A stretch of DNA of 64,000 nt from Alicycliphilus denitrificans K601 (GTDB lineage Bacteria; Pseudomonadota; Gammaproteobacteria; Burkholderiales; Burkholderiaceae_C). Position numbers and translations under genes: made by a program. The stretch covers positions 1,436,001 through 1,500,000 of the forward strand of contig NC_015422.1 of assembly GCF_000204645.1 (NCBI RefSeq). The letters run 5' to 3'. This document shows positions 28,694-37,431 of this stretch, in pieces (positions within the stretch are counted from its first letter, which is position 1; the number at the start of each line of letters is the position of its first letter). Below the pieces are notes generated by a model. That model worked only from the letters and a program-made list of their open reading frames with translations. It was not told where the DNA came from and made no database searches.

Positions 28694-31306
28694 CTACGGC
28701 GCCAGCCGCTTGAGCTGGTACAGCGCGTCCAGCGCTTCGCGCGGGCTCAGCGCATCGGGGTTGATCTGCGCCAGGGCCGCCTCCACGGGGCTTGCCGCCT
28801 GCACCTCGGGCGCGGGCGGCGGGGCGAACAGGTCCACCTGCAGGTCGTCCTCGCCCGCGCGCTCTTCCAGCGCGGCGAGGGTGTGGCGCGCGTGGTGCAG
28901 CACGGCGGCGGGCACGCCGGCCAGCTTGGCCACCTGGATGCCGTAGCTGCGGCTGGCCGGGCCGGGCTGGATCTCGTGCAGGAAGACGATGTCGTGCCCC
29001 GACTCGGTAGCGCCCACGTGCACGTTCACCGCGTGCTGGTGGCGCGCCGAGAGTTCGGTGAGCTCGAAGTAGTGCGTGGCGAACAGCGTGAACGCCTTGG
29101 TGCGGTCGTGCAGGTGCGTGGCGATGCCGCTGGCCAGCGCCAGGCCGTCGAAGGTGCTGGTGCCGCGGCCGATCTCGTCCATCAGCACCAGGCTGTGCGG
29201 CGTGGCCGCGTGCAGGATCTGCGCCGCCTCGGTCATCTCCAGCATGAAGGTGGACTGGGCATTCGCCAGGTCGTCGGCGGCGCCGATGCGCGTGTGGATG
29301 GCGTCTATCGGCCCCAGGCGGCAGGCCGTGGCCGGCACGTGGCTGCCCATGCTGGCCAGCAGCACGATCAGCGCCACTTGGCGCATGTAGGTCGATTTGC
29401 CGCCCATGTTGGGGCCGGTGATGATCTGCATGCGCGTGTTGGCGTTCAGCCGCGTGTGGTTGGGGATGAAGGCGCCGCTGGACGTTTCGGCCAGCCGCGC
29501 CTGCACCACCGGGTGGCGGCCCGCCTCGATGTCGATGCAGGGCTCGGCCACGAACTGCGGCGCGCACCAGTCGAGCGTGAGCGAGCGCTCGGCCAGGCAG
29601 CACAGCACGTCCAGCGCGGCCAGGGCCTGGGCCAGGCGCGTGAGCCGCGGCACGTGGGGCTGGAGCTGGTCCAGCACCTGCTCGTACAGCCATTTCTCGC
29701 GCGCCAGGCCGCGCTCCTGCGCCGACAGGGCCTTGTCCTCGAAGCTCTTCAGCTCGGGCGTGATGAAGCGTTCGGCGTTCTTGAGCGTCTGGCGGCGGCG
29801 GTAGTCGCCCGGCACCTTGTCCACGTGGCTGCTGGTGACCTCGATGTAGAAGCCGTGCACCTTGTTGAACTGCACGCGCAGGTTGGGAATGCCGGTGCGC
29901 GCCTTCTCGCGCGTCTCCAGGTCGAGCAGGAAGCCGTCGCAGTTGTTCTGTATGGCGCGCAGCTCGTCGAGCTCGGCGTCGAAGCCCGGGGCGATCACGC
30001 CGCCGTCGCGCACCAGGGCGGCGGGCTCCTCCAGGATGGCGGCGCGCAGCAGCGCCGTGCATTCCGCCGGGGGCTGCAGGTCGTTGAATATTTGAGCCAA
30101 AAAGGCCTCTGGCGCTTGACTGGACTGCGCCAGCAGCTCTGATTTCTGTAGTGTGCTGCACAGCGCCACCAGCTCGCGCGGGCGCACCTGGCGCAGCGCG
30201 ATGCGGGCGGTGATGCGCTCCACGTCGCTCACGCCCTTGAGCGCGCCGCGCAGCAGCTGCCAGGGGCCCTGGCCGCCGCCGGTGCCGCGCAGGGCCTGGG
30301 TGGCGGCCAAGCGCCGGCGCGCGTCGCCGCGGTCGCGCCGCGGCTCCAGCAGCCAGGTCTTGAGCAGGCGGCTGCCCATGCCGGTCATGCAGGTGTCCAG
30401 CAGCGAGAACAGCGTGGGCGCGTCCTCGCCGCGCAGGGTCTTGACCAGCTCCAGGTTGCGCCGCGTGGCCAGCGGCAGGTGGATCAGCTCGTCGCTCTGC
30501 TGCACGCGCACGCCGTGCACGTGGCTGAGTGCGCGGCCCTGCGTGTGCTCGGCGTACTGCAGGAGCGCGGCGGCGGCGGCGTGCGCGTCCTGCAGGCCCT
30601 CGGCATTCCAGGCCTGCAGGCTGGCCGCGCCCAGGTGTTCGAGCAGCTTGCGCCGGCCCAGGGCGGCGTCGAACTGCCAGTCGGGGCGCAGGCTCATGGG
30701 GCAGGCGAACATGCCGCCCTGGCGCAGTCCGGCGAGCTGTTCCTCGAAGCGCTGCGTGATGCCCGCGCTGTGGATCAGCTCGCTGGGCGCGATGCGCGCG
30801 AGCCAGGCGCCCAGCTCGGCCTGCGTGCATTCGGCCAGCTGCACCACGCCCTGCGTCACGGCCAGCCAGGCCAGGCCGCAGCGCGCGCGCGCGCCCTGGT
30901 GCACGGCCAACAGCACGGACTCGCTCTTGTCGGGCAGCAGCTCGCTGTCGGTCAGCGTGCCGGGCGTGACCACGCGCACCACCTTGCGCTCCACCGGCCC
31001 CTTGGCCGCACCCACCTCGCCCACCTGCTCGGCAATGGCCACGGATTCGCCCAGCCGGATGAGCCGGCCCAGGTAGTTCTCCAGCGCATGGAAGGGCACG
31101 CCCGCCATGGTCACGGGCTGGCCCGCCGACTGGCCGCGTTGCGTCAGGGTGATGTCCAGCAGGCGCGCGGCCTTCTCCGCGTCGGCGTAGAACAGCTCGT
31201 AGAAGTCGCCCATGCGGTACAGCAGCAGCGTATCCGGGTGCTGGGCTTTGAGGGCCAGGTACTGCGCCATCATCGGCGTGTGTTCTGTCAAATCTGCTTT
31301 GTTCAT
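28694..31306 (-). CDS. mutS: DNA mismatch repair protein MutS (with an in-frame repeat-derived segment)
   Basis: Recognises mismatches and recruits MutL. The 870-residue protein starts with the mismatch-binding domain; the Phe-x-Glu wedge is in MGDFYELF (about residues 32-39). The C-terminal ATPase has Walker [10 protein letters not shown] (about 630) and Walker B/D-loop [11 protein letters not shown] (about 705). The ATG at 31306 gives the conserved N-terminus; the frame extends 137 codons upstream without homology. Residues about 386-407 ([19 protein letters not shown]) in the core/lever domain are encoded by a copy of the dispersed palindrome. Whether that segment is extra or replaced native sequence needs an alignment. 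Confidence 0.96.
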   Translation of the reverse strand: MNKADLTEHTPMMAQYLALKAQHPDTLLLYRMGDFYELFYADAEKAARLLDITLTQRGQSAGQPVTMAGVPFHALENYLGRLIRLGESVAIAEQVGEVGAAKGPVERKVVRVVTPGTLTDSELLPDKSESVLLAVHQGARARCGLAWLAVTQGVVQLAECTQAELGAWLARIAPSELIHSAGITQRFEEQLAGLRQGGMFACPMSLRPDWQFDAALGRRKLLEHLGAASLQAWNAEGLQDAHAAAAALLQYAEHTQGRALSHVHGVRVQQSDELIHLPLATRRNLELVKTLRGEDAPTLFSLLDTCMTGMGSRLLKTWLLEPRRDRGDARRRLAATQALRGTGGGQGPWQLLRGALKGVSDVERITARIALRQVRPRELVALCSTLQKSELLAQSSQAPEAFLAQIFNDLQPPAECTALLRAAILEEPAALVRDGGVIAPGFDAELDELRAIQNNCDGFLLDLETREKARTGIPNLRVQFNKVHGFYIEVTSSHVDKVPGDYRRRQTLKNAERFITPELKSFEDKALSAQERGLAREKWLYEQVLDQLQPHVPRLTRLAQALAALDVLCCLAERSLTLDWCAPQFVAEPCIDIEAGRHPVVQARLAETSSGAFIPNHTRLNANTRMQIITGPNMGGKSTYMRQVALIVLLASMGSHVPATACRLGPIDAIHTRIGAADDLANAQSTFMLEMTEAAQILHAATPHSLVLMDEIGRGTSTFDGLALASGIATHLHDRTKAFTLFATHYFELTELSARHQHAVNVHVGATESGHDIVFLHEIQPGPASRSYGIQVAKLAGVPAAVLHHARHTLAALEERAGEDDLQVDLFAPPPAPEVQAASPVEAALAQINPDALSPREALDALYQLKRLAP
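30084..30150. repeat. Dispersed palindromic repeat inside mutS
   Basis: Flank TTTGAGCC, half-site GGCGC (30111-30115), 11-bp spacer, then GCGCCAGCAGCT (30127-30138). Arms, spacer length and the TTTGA-type flank all match intergenic copies. It is read in frame on the minus strand. Confidence 0.75.
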
Positions 31307-31628
31307 TTGAATCAATGACTTACGTTTCTCGCTGCCGGCCCTTCGGGCAAATTGGGGTGATTCTTGCCATGTTTCGCATGCCCTCCCGGATACGGCCCGG
31401 CGACCATGGGCCTTCGCCAGCATGGCGCTGCCGATGTGGGAAGACCGGGCTGCATCGGGCCGCCAGGCTCTGGCAGGTGCAGGTGCGGCGGGATTGGCAC
31501 CCGCCATTCCGTGATCGAACCGGACGGCGCATTCTGATGGATCTGCGGGATCCAGCCGGCCCGCGTGCGGGCAGATGGCCAGGCGACGGGAGGAAGGAGG
31601 CAAGGGCAGCGAAGCCATCCATCCCGAA
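31307..31628. other. Intergenic region between mutS and the TetR gene
   Basis: A 322-bp spacer between two genes that run in the same (minus) direction. Short open frames cross it on both strands but have no start signals, low-complexity composition and no recognisable domain. It presumably contains the mutS promoter; no clear hexamers were found. Confidence 0.5.
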
Positions 31629-32312
31629 TCATTCCAGGCTGTCGAAAACCGGCCCTTGCACCCTGGCAGGCATTTGCAGAGGCATGTCGACAATCCGTGC
31701 GGCCTCGGAGGCACCAAGCCCCAGGCCGATCAGCACATGCCGGATCAGATTTTCGGCGTGGTTGCTGCGCGTGGGCTCGGTCAGCATGGTCTCTATGCCG
31801 TAGAAGATGGCGCCCAGCGCCATGTCGCGCGCCACCGCCACGTCGGGCACGTTCAGCAATTTGCGCTCCTGGGCGGTGCACAGGTCGCGCGTCACGTATT
31901 TGTCTATGAGCTGGCCCCGCGCCGCGACGCGGGTTCCCACCTGGGTTATGAAGCGGCCCCATTGCGGGTAGCGCAAGGTCATACGCATGTACAGGCGCAT
32001 GCCTATGGCGAAGCGCTCCACGGGATCGTGGTACCGCAGGACCAGGGGATCGACCACGGCCAGGACCTCATCGCTCATGCGTGAAGCCAGTTCCGTCAGC
32101 AACTCGCCGGTGGTCTTGAAGTGGTTGTAGAAGGTGCCGCGCGACACGCCCGCAGCCGCGATCAAGTCGTCGATCACCGTGGCATCGGCCCCCTTGTCGT
32201 TGAACACGCCGATGGCGCTGGTCAGCAGCTGCAGGCGCGTGCGCTCCCGGCGCTGCGCTCCGACACGGGTGCGGTGGTCTTCTGGCGGGGCCTGTGTTTG
32301 CATGGGTGACAA
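31629..32312 (-). CDS. TetR/AcrR-family transcriptional regulator
   Basis: A 227-residue repressor. The N-terminal helix-turn-helix covers about residues 20-70, with [24 protein letters not shown] as the recognition segment. The remainder is the helical ligand-binding and dimerisation domain. The first ATG is at 32312; a second is three codons in. It is divergent from the fumarylacetoacetate-hydrolase-family gene, 108 bp apart, with two 15-bp palindromes between them, so it most likely controls that catabolic operon and itself. The effector is unknown, presumably an aromatic intermediate. Confidence 0.88.
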   Translation of the reverse strand: MSPMQTQAPPEDHRTRVGAQRRERTRLQLLTSAIGVFNDKGADATVIDDLIAAAGVSRGTFYNHFKTTGELLTELASRMSDEVLAVVDPLVLRYHDPVERFAIGMRLYMRMTLRYPQWGRFITQVGTRVAARGQLIDKYVTRDLCTAQERKLLNVPDVAVARDMALGAIFYGIETMLTEPTRSNHAENLIRHVLIGLGLGASEAARIVDMPLQMPARVQGPVFDSLE

Positions 32313-32323
32313 GGGTAAACACT

Positions 32324-32338
32324 TAGTTGTCTAAACTA
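32324..32338. promoter_or_regulatory. Candidate operator, TAGTT-N5-AACTA palindrome
   Basis: A perfect 5+5 bp palindrome, 12 bp upstream of the TetR start. It is centred exactly 20 bp (two helical turns) from the next palindrome. Confidence 0.45.
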
Positions 32339-32343
32339 TTTGT

Positions 32344-32358
32344 CATATTGATGATATG
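32344..32358. promoter_or_regulatory. Candidate operator, CATAT-N5-ATATG palindrome
   Basis: A perfect 5+5 bp palindrome with the same N5 spacer, in the divergent promoter region. The two sites have different half-sites, so at most one may be the TetR operator. Confidence 0.4.
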
Positions 32359-32420
32359 AACAAAATAAAAAACAATCCATTCTCGTTTTGGACACTTGTC
32401 AAATTTTACTTGGAGGCGAA

Positions 32421-33257
32421 ATGAGATTGTTCCGTTTTGGTGCCGTAGGTCAGGAAAAACCGGGTGCTCTGGACCGCAGCGGCCGCATGAGGGATATGTC
32501 GTTGCTGATCCCCGACTGGACGCCCGAGTGGATGGCTCCCGAGCGCCTGAAGGCCTTGCAGGCCATCGACCTGGACAAGCTGCCCCTGGTCGCCGAGGGC
32601 ACGCGCATCGGCGCGCCGCTGGCCGGCATTCGCCAGTTCGTGGCGATCGGCCTGAACTATCGCCAGCACGCCATGGAAGCGGGCATGGAAATTCCCAGGG
32701 AGCCCGTGGTGTTCAACAAGGCCATTACCTGCATTGCCGGCCCCAACGACACGGTTGAACTGCCACCCGACTCCGTGGAGGGCGACTGGGAGGTGGAGCT
32801 GGGCATCATCATCGGCAGCAAGGCGCAGAAGGTGGGCGAGGCCGAAGCGCTGTCGCATGTGGCCGGCTATGTGCTGGCCAATGACGTGTCCGAGCGCGAA
32901 TGGCAGGCCAAGCGCAATGGCCAATGGGGCAAGGGCAAGAGTTTCGACGGCTTTGGCCCCATAGGCCCCTGGCTGGTGACGACCGACGAGCTGGCCGACC
33001 CGCAGAACGTGCCACTCACGCTGACCGTCAATGGCCAGGTCCGGCAGAAGAGCAACACCTCGGACATGATTTTCCCGGTCGCCTACATCGTGTCCTACCT
33101 GAGCCGGTTCATGACCCTGCTGCCCGGCGATCTCGTGATCACGGGCACGCCCCAGGGCGTGGGCCTGGGCATGAAGCCCCCTGTCTTCCTGCGGCGGGGC
33201 GATGTCATGACGCTGGATGGCGGCGTCCTGGGCACGCAGCGCCAGCAGGTCGTCTAA
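32421..33257 (+). CDS. Fumarylacetoacetate hydrolase family protein
   Basis: A 278-residue C-C bond hydrolase/decarboxylase-fold enzyme. The FAH domain starts near residue 70 (FVAIGLNYRQHAMEAGM). The metal ligands are the two Glu of DWEVELGI and the Asp of GYVLANDVSERE; GKSFDGFGPIGPW and VITGTPQGVGLG are family signatures. The ATG follows TTGGAGG. It heads a plus-strand set with an extradiol-dioxygenase-like VOC gene and an MhpA-like hydroxylase, so it was probably the hydrolase of a meta-cleavage type aromatic pathway. The two following genes are broken, so the pathway cannot run as encoded here. Its own frame is intact. Confidence 0.9.
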   Translation: MRLFRFGAVGQEKPGALDRSGRMRDMSLLIPDWTPEWMAPERLKALQAIDLDKLPLVAEGTRIGAPLAGIRQFVAIGLNYRQHAMEAGMEIPREPVVFNKAITCIAGPNDTVELPPDSVEGDWEVELGIIIGSKAQKVGEAEALSHVAGYVLANDVSEREWQAKRNGQWGKGKSFDGFGPIGPWLVTTDELADPQNVPLTLTVNGQVRQKSNTSDMIFPVAYIVSYLSRFMTLLPGDLVITGTPQGVGLGMKPPVFLRRGDVMTLDGGVLGTQRQQVV

Positions 33258-33338
33258 ACCTTTCCAACTCTTGTTTCGCGCTTGCTGCCTTGCCAGGCAG
33301 CGGGGCGGAGCTTTGCACCAAAAATCATGGAGACAGGC

Positions 33339-34274
33339 ATGGGTTCGAATACGTCAACCGCCGCCCCGTTGCTTGCCGTGCATTCGGTGGATGAGTTCGC
33401 GTTCAGTGTTCCCGATCTGGAGCAGGCCCGGCACTTCTGCGCCAGTTTCGGCCTGGACGTGCGCGGCGAGGACGGCTGCCTGGCGTTGTATACCCACGGC
33501 CATCCGCACCGCTGGGGGCGCATCCGGCAGGAGGGCGGGCGTAAGCGCCTGCTGTGGATCAGCATGGGCTTCATGCCGAAGACGCGCAGCGATCCGAGCG
33601 GCATCTGGCCTGCCTGAACATGGCGCGCATCGCGCCCCCGGCCGGCGCGGATGCCGGCGGCATCTGGATCGCCGGGCCCGATGGCCTGGCTTTGCAGCTG
33701 AAGGTGGCGCCCAAGTCCTCTCCGCCGGCTCCGTCACCGCAGGCGCAGCCGAAGCACGGCGCCAACTTCGGCCGCGCGCCCACGCGCAGCAAGGTGCAGC
33801 AGGTCAGGCCGCTGTATCTCTCGCACCTGCTGATGTTCAGCGCGGACGTGGTCCGGGCCACGCGCTTTTACGTCGAGGTGCTCGGTCTGCGCGTCTCCGA
33901 CACCTCGGGCGACGTCATCGCCTTCCTCCACAGCCCGCACGACAGCGACTACCACCTGACCGCCCTGGCCAGGTCGGGCGGCCCGGGCCTGCACCACGCC
34001 AGCTGGTGCGTGCCCTCCATCGACGACGTGGAGCCCGGCATGGAGCAGATGAGTGAGGCCGGCTACCCCGATGGCTGGGGCGTGGGCCGCCTCCAACTAC
34101 TTCCGCTACGTGCGCGACCCCTGGGGAAGCTATGCCGAGTATTCGTACGACATCGACTTCGTCGCGCCGGGTGCGCAATGGCCCGCGGCCGACTACCCGC
34201 CCGAGGACCCCCTGTACGTCTGGGGGCCGGCGGTGCCCAAGGACTTCGTCCCCAACCACGAACTGAACGCCTGA
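33339..34274 (+). pseudogene. VOC-family extradiol dioxygenase-like gene with two frameshifts
   Basis: Three frames together give a two-domain vicinal-oxygen-chelate protein of about 310 residues. The first part (from ATG 33339, after GGAG) reads to about 33570 with AVHSVDEFAFSVPDLEQARHF. The second frame carries DAGGIWIAGPDGLALQLKVA and the second VOC domain: YLSHLLMFSADVVRATRFYVEVLGL, with LHHASW as the likely second metal His. The third frame, from about 34078, restores SNYFRYVRDPWGSYAEYSYDID with the metal-ligand Glu. It ends 34274. Either true decay or two sequencing errors explain this; the neighbouring gene is also broken, which favours decay. The nearest named types are catechol 2,3-dioxygenase-like enzymes. 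Confidence 0.8.
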
Positions 34275-34287
34275 ACCGGAGACAACC

Positions 34288-35097
34288 ATGCAGCAAGAGC
34301 AACACGACTTCTTCGACGTAGCCATCGTCGGCTACGGCCCCGTGAGCGAAATCATGGCGCTGGCCCTGGCAAGTCAGGGGCGCAGCGTCGCCATCTTCGA
34401 GCGCTGGGAAGAACGCTACCCGCTTGGGCTGGGAAGCCGTGGAGGTTGGCCAGACCGCCGAATACGCACGGCTCGTGGTGCGCCGCACGGGCAACGGGCA
34501 GCAGCGCACGGTGCGCTGCCAGTACCTGATTGGCGCTGACGGCGCCAACAGCATCGTGCGCGAAGCCATAGGCAGCGGCCGGGAAGACAAGGGGTTCGAG
34601 GCCGACTGGCTGGTCATCGATGTGCTGCCCAACGAAGGCGTGACGCTCGACATCCCCGCCGCCCGCCTTCCCGCATCTGACGGACGGCATTCTGCGCGGC
34701 GCGCAGGACAAGGCCGCAGGCCTGCTGAGCCCCCATGGCCGGGTCGGGCGCGCAGGCGTGCAAGGGCGTTTCGACGACGTGGTGGCACGGGTTTCGTGCT
34801 CATCAGCCGCAGCCATCGGGCACTGTCGGCCATGGGCGCAGCGGTGGCTGCAGCCTTGCGGCAATTGAACGCCAGGGCGGCCGTCATCGTCCCCGCCGGC
34901 GCGGACGCCGGCCAGCAAGGCTGGGAAGACCTGGATGGCAAGTTCCTGCCGTTCATGGAGCAGCACGGCATAGAGACCATGCTGGTGCGGCCCGACTCTA
35001 TGGCGCGGTTGGCTCCGGGGGGAATCCTCAGACCTTGCTCCTGGATTGCGAGGCGGATTTGAGGAAGTTCGGCCTGAAGAACGCCGAGGCCTGGGGC
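34288..35097 (+). pseudogene. MhpA-like FAD-dependent aromatic hydroxylase, internally deleted and frameshifted
   Basis: Begins intact with GGAG before the ATG and the FAD-binding [20 protein letters not shown], reaching WEERYPL. It then jumps, with a frame change near 34427, to [11 protein letters not shown], losing about 75 residues relative to the family. [16 protein letters not shown] (DG motif) and NEGVTLDIPAA follow. A second, larger loss (roughly 200 residues, including the GDAAH FAD motif) precedes LTDGILRGAQDKAAGLL in a third frame, and the frame changes again near 34790 to FVLISRSHRALSAMG. The end is unclear and runs into the convergent Bug gene. Relatives are 3-(3-hydroxyphenyl)propionate hydroxylase-type enzymes of about 550 residues. 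Deletion sizes are estimates from memory of the family. Confidence 0.82.
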
Positions 35098-36084
35098 TCA
35101 CTCCAGCGTCAGCTTTTGCTTGCGCACTACGTCCTTGTAGATAGCGAATTCGTTCCTGATCTGCTCGGCGAACTGCTCGGGCGTATTGGCGATCACCAGC
35201 GAGCCGGTGTCGTCGATGCGCTTTTTCACCGCCGGCTCCGCCAGCACCTTCTTGAGCGCGGCATTGATCCTGTCGACCACCTCCCTGGGTGTGCCCTTGG
35301 GGCCGACGATGCCGTAATAGGCCATGCGGTTCACCGGCTCCAGCCCCACCTCCTTGAAGGTGGGCACGTTGGGCAGGACCGCCAGGCGCTGCGGCGCCGC
35401 CACCACGATGGGGATCAGGCGGCCGTCCCTGATGAAGGGCAGCGATGAGGGCAGGTTGTCCAGATTCATGTTCACCTGGCCGGCCACCACGTCGTTCAGC
35501 GCCGGGCCAGCGCCCCGGTAGGGAATGTGCGTCATCTGCACGCCCGCCATGCCCTTGTAGAGCTCCATCAGCATGTGGGTGATGCTGCCGGTGCCGGTGG
35601 ACGCATACGCGTATTTGCCGGGGCTCTTTTTCAACTCCTCGACGAAGCCCTTGTAGTCGTGCCCCGGGAACCTGGGGTTGACCGCAATGACGTTGGGCGT
35701 CGCGGCGATGTTGATGATGGGCACGAAATCCGTCTCGGGGTCGTATGGGAACTTGGGCGTGATGGCTGGATTGGTGGCCGTGGTGGAGACGGTGGCCACG
35801 CTCAGCGTGTAGCCATCGGGCTTGGCGCGCATGGCCTCGGTCGCGCCGATGGTGCCGCCGGCGCCGCTCTTGTTGTCTACCACCACCGGCTGGCCCAGCT
35901 CGCGCCCCAGCGGGTCGGCCACCACGCGGGCGATGATGTCGGTGGTGCCGCCGGCGGCAAAGGGCACGATCAGGCGTATGGGCTTGCTCGGGTAGGCTGC
36001 CTGGGCCAGCGCAGCAGTTCCTGCCGCGAGTGCCAGGCCGCCGATCAGTGCGTGTGCGCCGGGGCGCAGGGAAAAGCTGGGCAT
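35098..36084 (-). CDS. Bug-family tripartite tricarboxylate transporter substrate-binding protein
   Basis: A 328-residue periplasmic solute-binding protein (TctC/Bug). The signal peptide covers about residues 1-28, cleaved near ALAQAAYP. The mature start YPSKPIRLIVPFAAGGTTDI is the family hallmark; further signatures are VVVDNKSGAGGTIG, HIPYRGAGPALND and GPKGTPREVV. AAAGGAG sits directly against the upstream ATG at 36093, so the ATG at 36084 (nine bases away) is the better start. No transporter membrane genes are adjacent, which is normal for Bug proteins. It lies between the decayed aromatic genes and a hydroxyacid dehydrogenase; its ligand may be an organic acid. Confidence 0.93.
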   Translation of the reverse strand: MPSFSLRPGAHALIGGLALAAGTAALAQAAYPSKPIRLIVPFAAGGTTDIIARVVADPLGRELGQPVVVDNKSGAGGTIGATEAMRAKPDGYTLSVATVSTTATNPAITPKFPYDPETDFVPIINIAATPNVIAVNPRFPGHDYKGFVEELKKSPGKYAYASTGTGSITHMLMELYKGMAGVQMTHIPYRGAGPALNDVVAGQVNMNLDNLPSSLPFIRDGRLIPIVVAAPQRLAVLPNVPTFKEVGLEPVNRMAYYGIVGPKGTPREVVDRINAALKKVLAEPAVKKRIDDTGSLVIANTPEQFAEQIRNEFAIYKDVVRKQKLTLE

Positions 36085-36122
36085 GTGAGTCATCTCCTTT
36101 GGTGGTTGGTAAAAGACAGAAT

Positions 36123-37319
36123 TCAGGCGCGGCGGCGCACGATGTGCTGCGGCCCGAGTTCTGCGCAGCCCGTCACGCCCAGCATGGCCATGTTGCGGTC
36201 CACCTCTTCCTGCAGCAGCCCGATGGCATGCGCCACGCCGGCCTCGCCCGCCACGGCGGCGGCGTAGTTGAAGGGGCGGCCCACCAGCACCATGCGCGCG
36301 CCCAGGGCCAGGGCCTTGAGCACGTCCGAGCCGCGCCGGAAGCCGCTGTCGATGAGCACCGGGTAATCGGGCCCCACGGCGGCCACAACGGCTTCGAGCA
36401 CGCGCAGGGGCGAGATCGCGCCGTCGAGCTGGCGGCCGCCGTGGTTGGACAGCACGACGGCGTCGGCGCCCACGCGCCGGGCCTGCAGTGCATCCTCCAC
36501 GCTGAGCAGGCCCTTGACCACCAGCGGTCCTTTCCAGCGGCGGCGGATGGCTTCGATGTGGCCCCAGTTCAGGTGGTCGCGCGCCGAGAAATCGCGCAGT
36601 ACTGAGGACGACACGATGGGCGCGCCGCGCGTGGCAAACGAATTCTCGAAATGCGGCATGCCGTGGCGCAGCAGCGTGTGCAGGAAGGTGCCCGCCACCC
36701 AGCGCGGCCGCACCATGCCGTCCCAGGCCAGGCGCAGGCTGGGGCGCAGCGGCGTGGAAAAGCCGGTGCGAATGTTGTTCTCGCGGTTGGCCGAAACGGG
36801 AATGTCCACCGTCACCACCAGCGTGCCGAAGCCCGCGCGCGCCACGCGGTCGACCAGCGCGTCGATGCGTTCCTGGTCGCCCGGTATGTAGGCCTGGAAC
36901 CAGGTGGCCGGGCTCTCGCGCGCCACCTCTTCCATGGGGATCAGCGAGGTGCCGCTCATGATCGACACGATGCCCGCCTGCTGCGCAGCGCGCGCCAGCA
37001 CCAGGTCTCCGCGGTAGGTGGACAGCGCGTTGATGCCCATGGGCGCGATGCCGAAGGGGCTGCTGTAGCGCTGGCCGAACAGCTCCACCGCCTGCGAGCG
37101 CCGCGACACGTCGCGCAGCACGCGGGTGGCAAAGCCGTATTCGCCGAACACCTCGCGGTTGTCGCGCAGCGACGTGTTGTCCTCGGCCGCGCCGGCGATG
37201 TAGCCGAAGATCGGCCGGGGCAGGCGCCGGCGCGCGGCGGCCTCGAAGTCGTGCAGCGACAGCATGTTGCGCAGTGCGACGGGCACGGTCACGGGTGAGG
37301 GTTCGGCATAGGAAGCCAT
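36123..37319 (-). CDS. FMN-dependent alpha-hydroxyacid dehydrogenase/oxidase (LldD-like)
   Basis: A 398-residue TIM-barrel flavoenzyme of the lactate dehydrogenase / glycolate oxidase / mandelate dehydrogenase family, oxidising an L-2-hydroxyacid to the 2-keto acid. The FMN-binding segments SPFGIAPMGINAL and IDSGFRRGSDVLKALALGA are present. The catalytic His is in LSNHGGRQLDG, and a substrate-binding Arg lies in FSARDHLNW or nearby. The start at 37319 (MASYAEPS) is chosen; the open frame extends 12 codons further. It is followed at 38 bp by the Bug gene, likely the same operon, and is divergent from a LysR regulator. The substrate is uncertain. Confidence 0.92.
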   Translation of the reverse strand: MASYAEPSPVTVPVALRNMLSLHDFEAAARRRLPRPIFGYIAGAAEDNTSLRDNREVFGEYGFATRVLRDVSRRSQAVELFGQRYSSPFGIAPMGINALSTYRGDLVLARAAQQAGIVSIMSGTSLIPMEEVARESPATWFQAYIPGDQERIDALVDRVARAGFGTLVVTVDIPVSANRENNIRTGFSTPLRPSLRLAWDGMVRPRWVAGTFLHTLLRHGMPHFENSFATRGAPIVSSSVLRDFSARDHLNWGHIEAIRRRWKGPLVVKGLLSVEDALQARRVGADAVVLSNHGGRQLDGAISPLRVLEAVVAAVGPDYPVLIDSGFRRGSDVLKALALGARMVLVGRPFNYAAAVAGEAGVAHAIGLLQEEVDRNMAMLGVTGCAELGPQHIVRRRA

Positions 37320-37378
37320 GGCGGGATGCGGGTTGCGGCTAAGGAATGGCCGCACTGTAGGTAAGCATGTTTTTGAAG

Positions 37379-37414
37379 AAAAGCGAAATATTTAGAATGG
37401 ATATGTTCGCTTTT
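37379..37414. promoter_or_regulatory. Candidate operator with AAAAGCGAA / TTCGCTTTT inverted repeat
   Basis: A perfect 9-bp inverted repeat separated by 18 bp, in the 112-bp gap between the divergent LysR-type gene and the dehydrogenase gene. A nested ATAT...ATAT pair lies inside. LysR-type regulators usually bind here; the right arm ends 17 bases before the regulator ATG. Confidence 0.5.
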
Positions 37415-37431
37415 GAGAAATAGTGGTCGCC

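Noticed and set aside
31312..31962. Open frames on both strands in the mutS-TetR gap and the TetR 3' end
   Set aside because: No ribosome-binding site, atypical composition and partial overlap with the TetR gene in another frame. Treated as non-coding.
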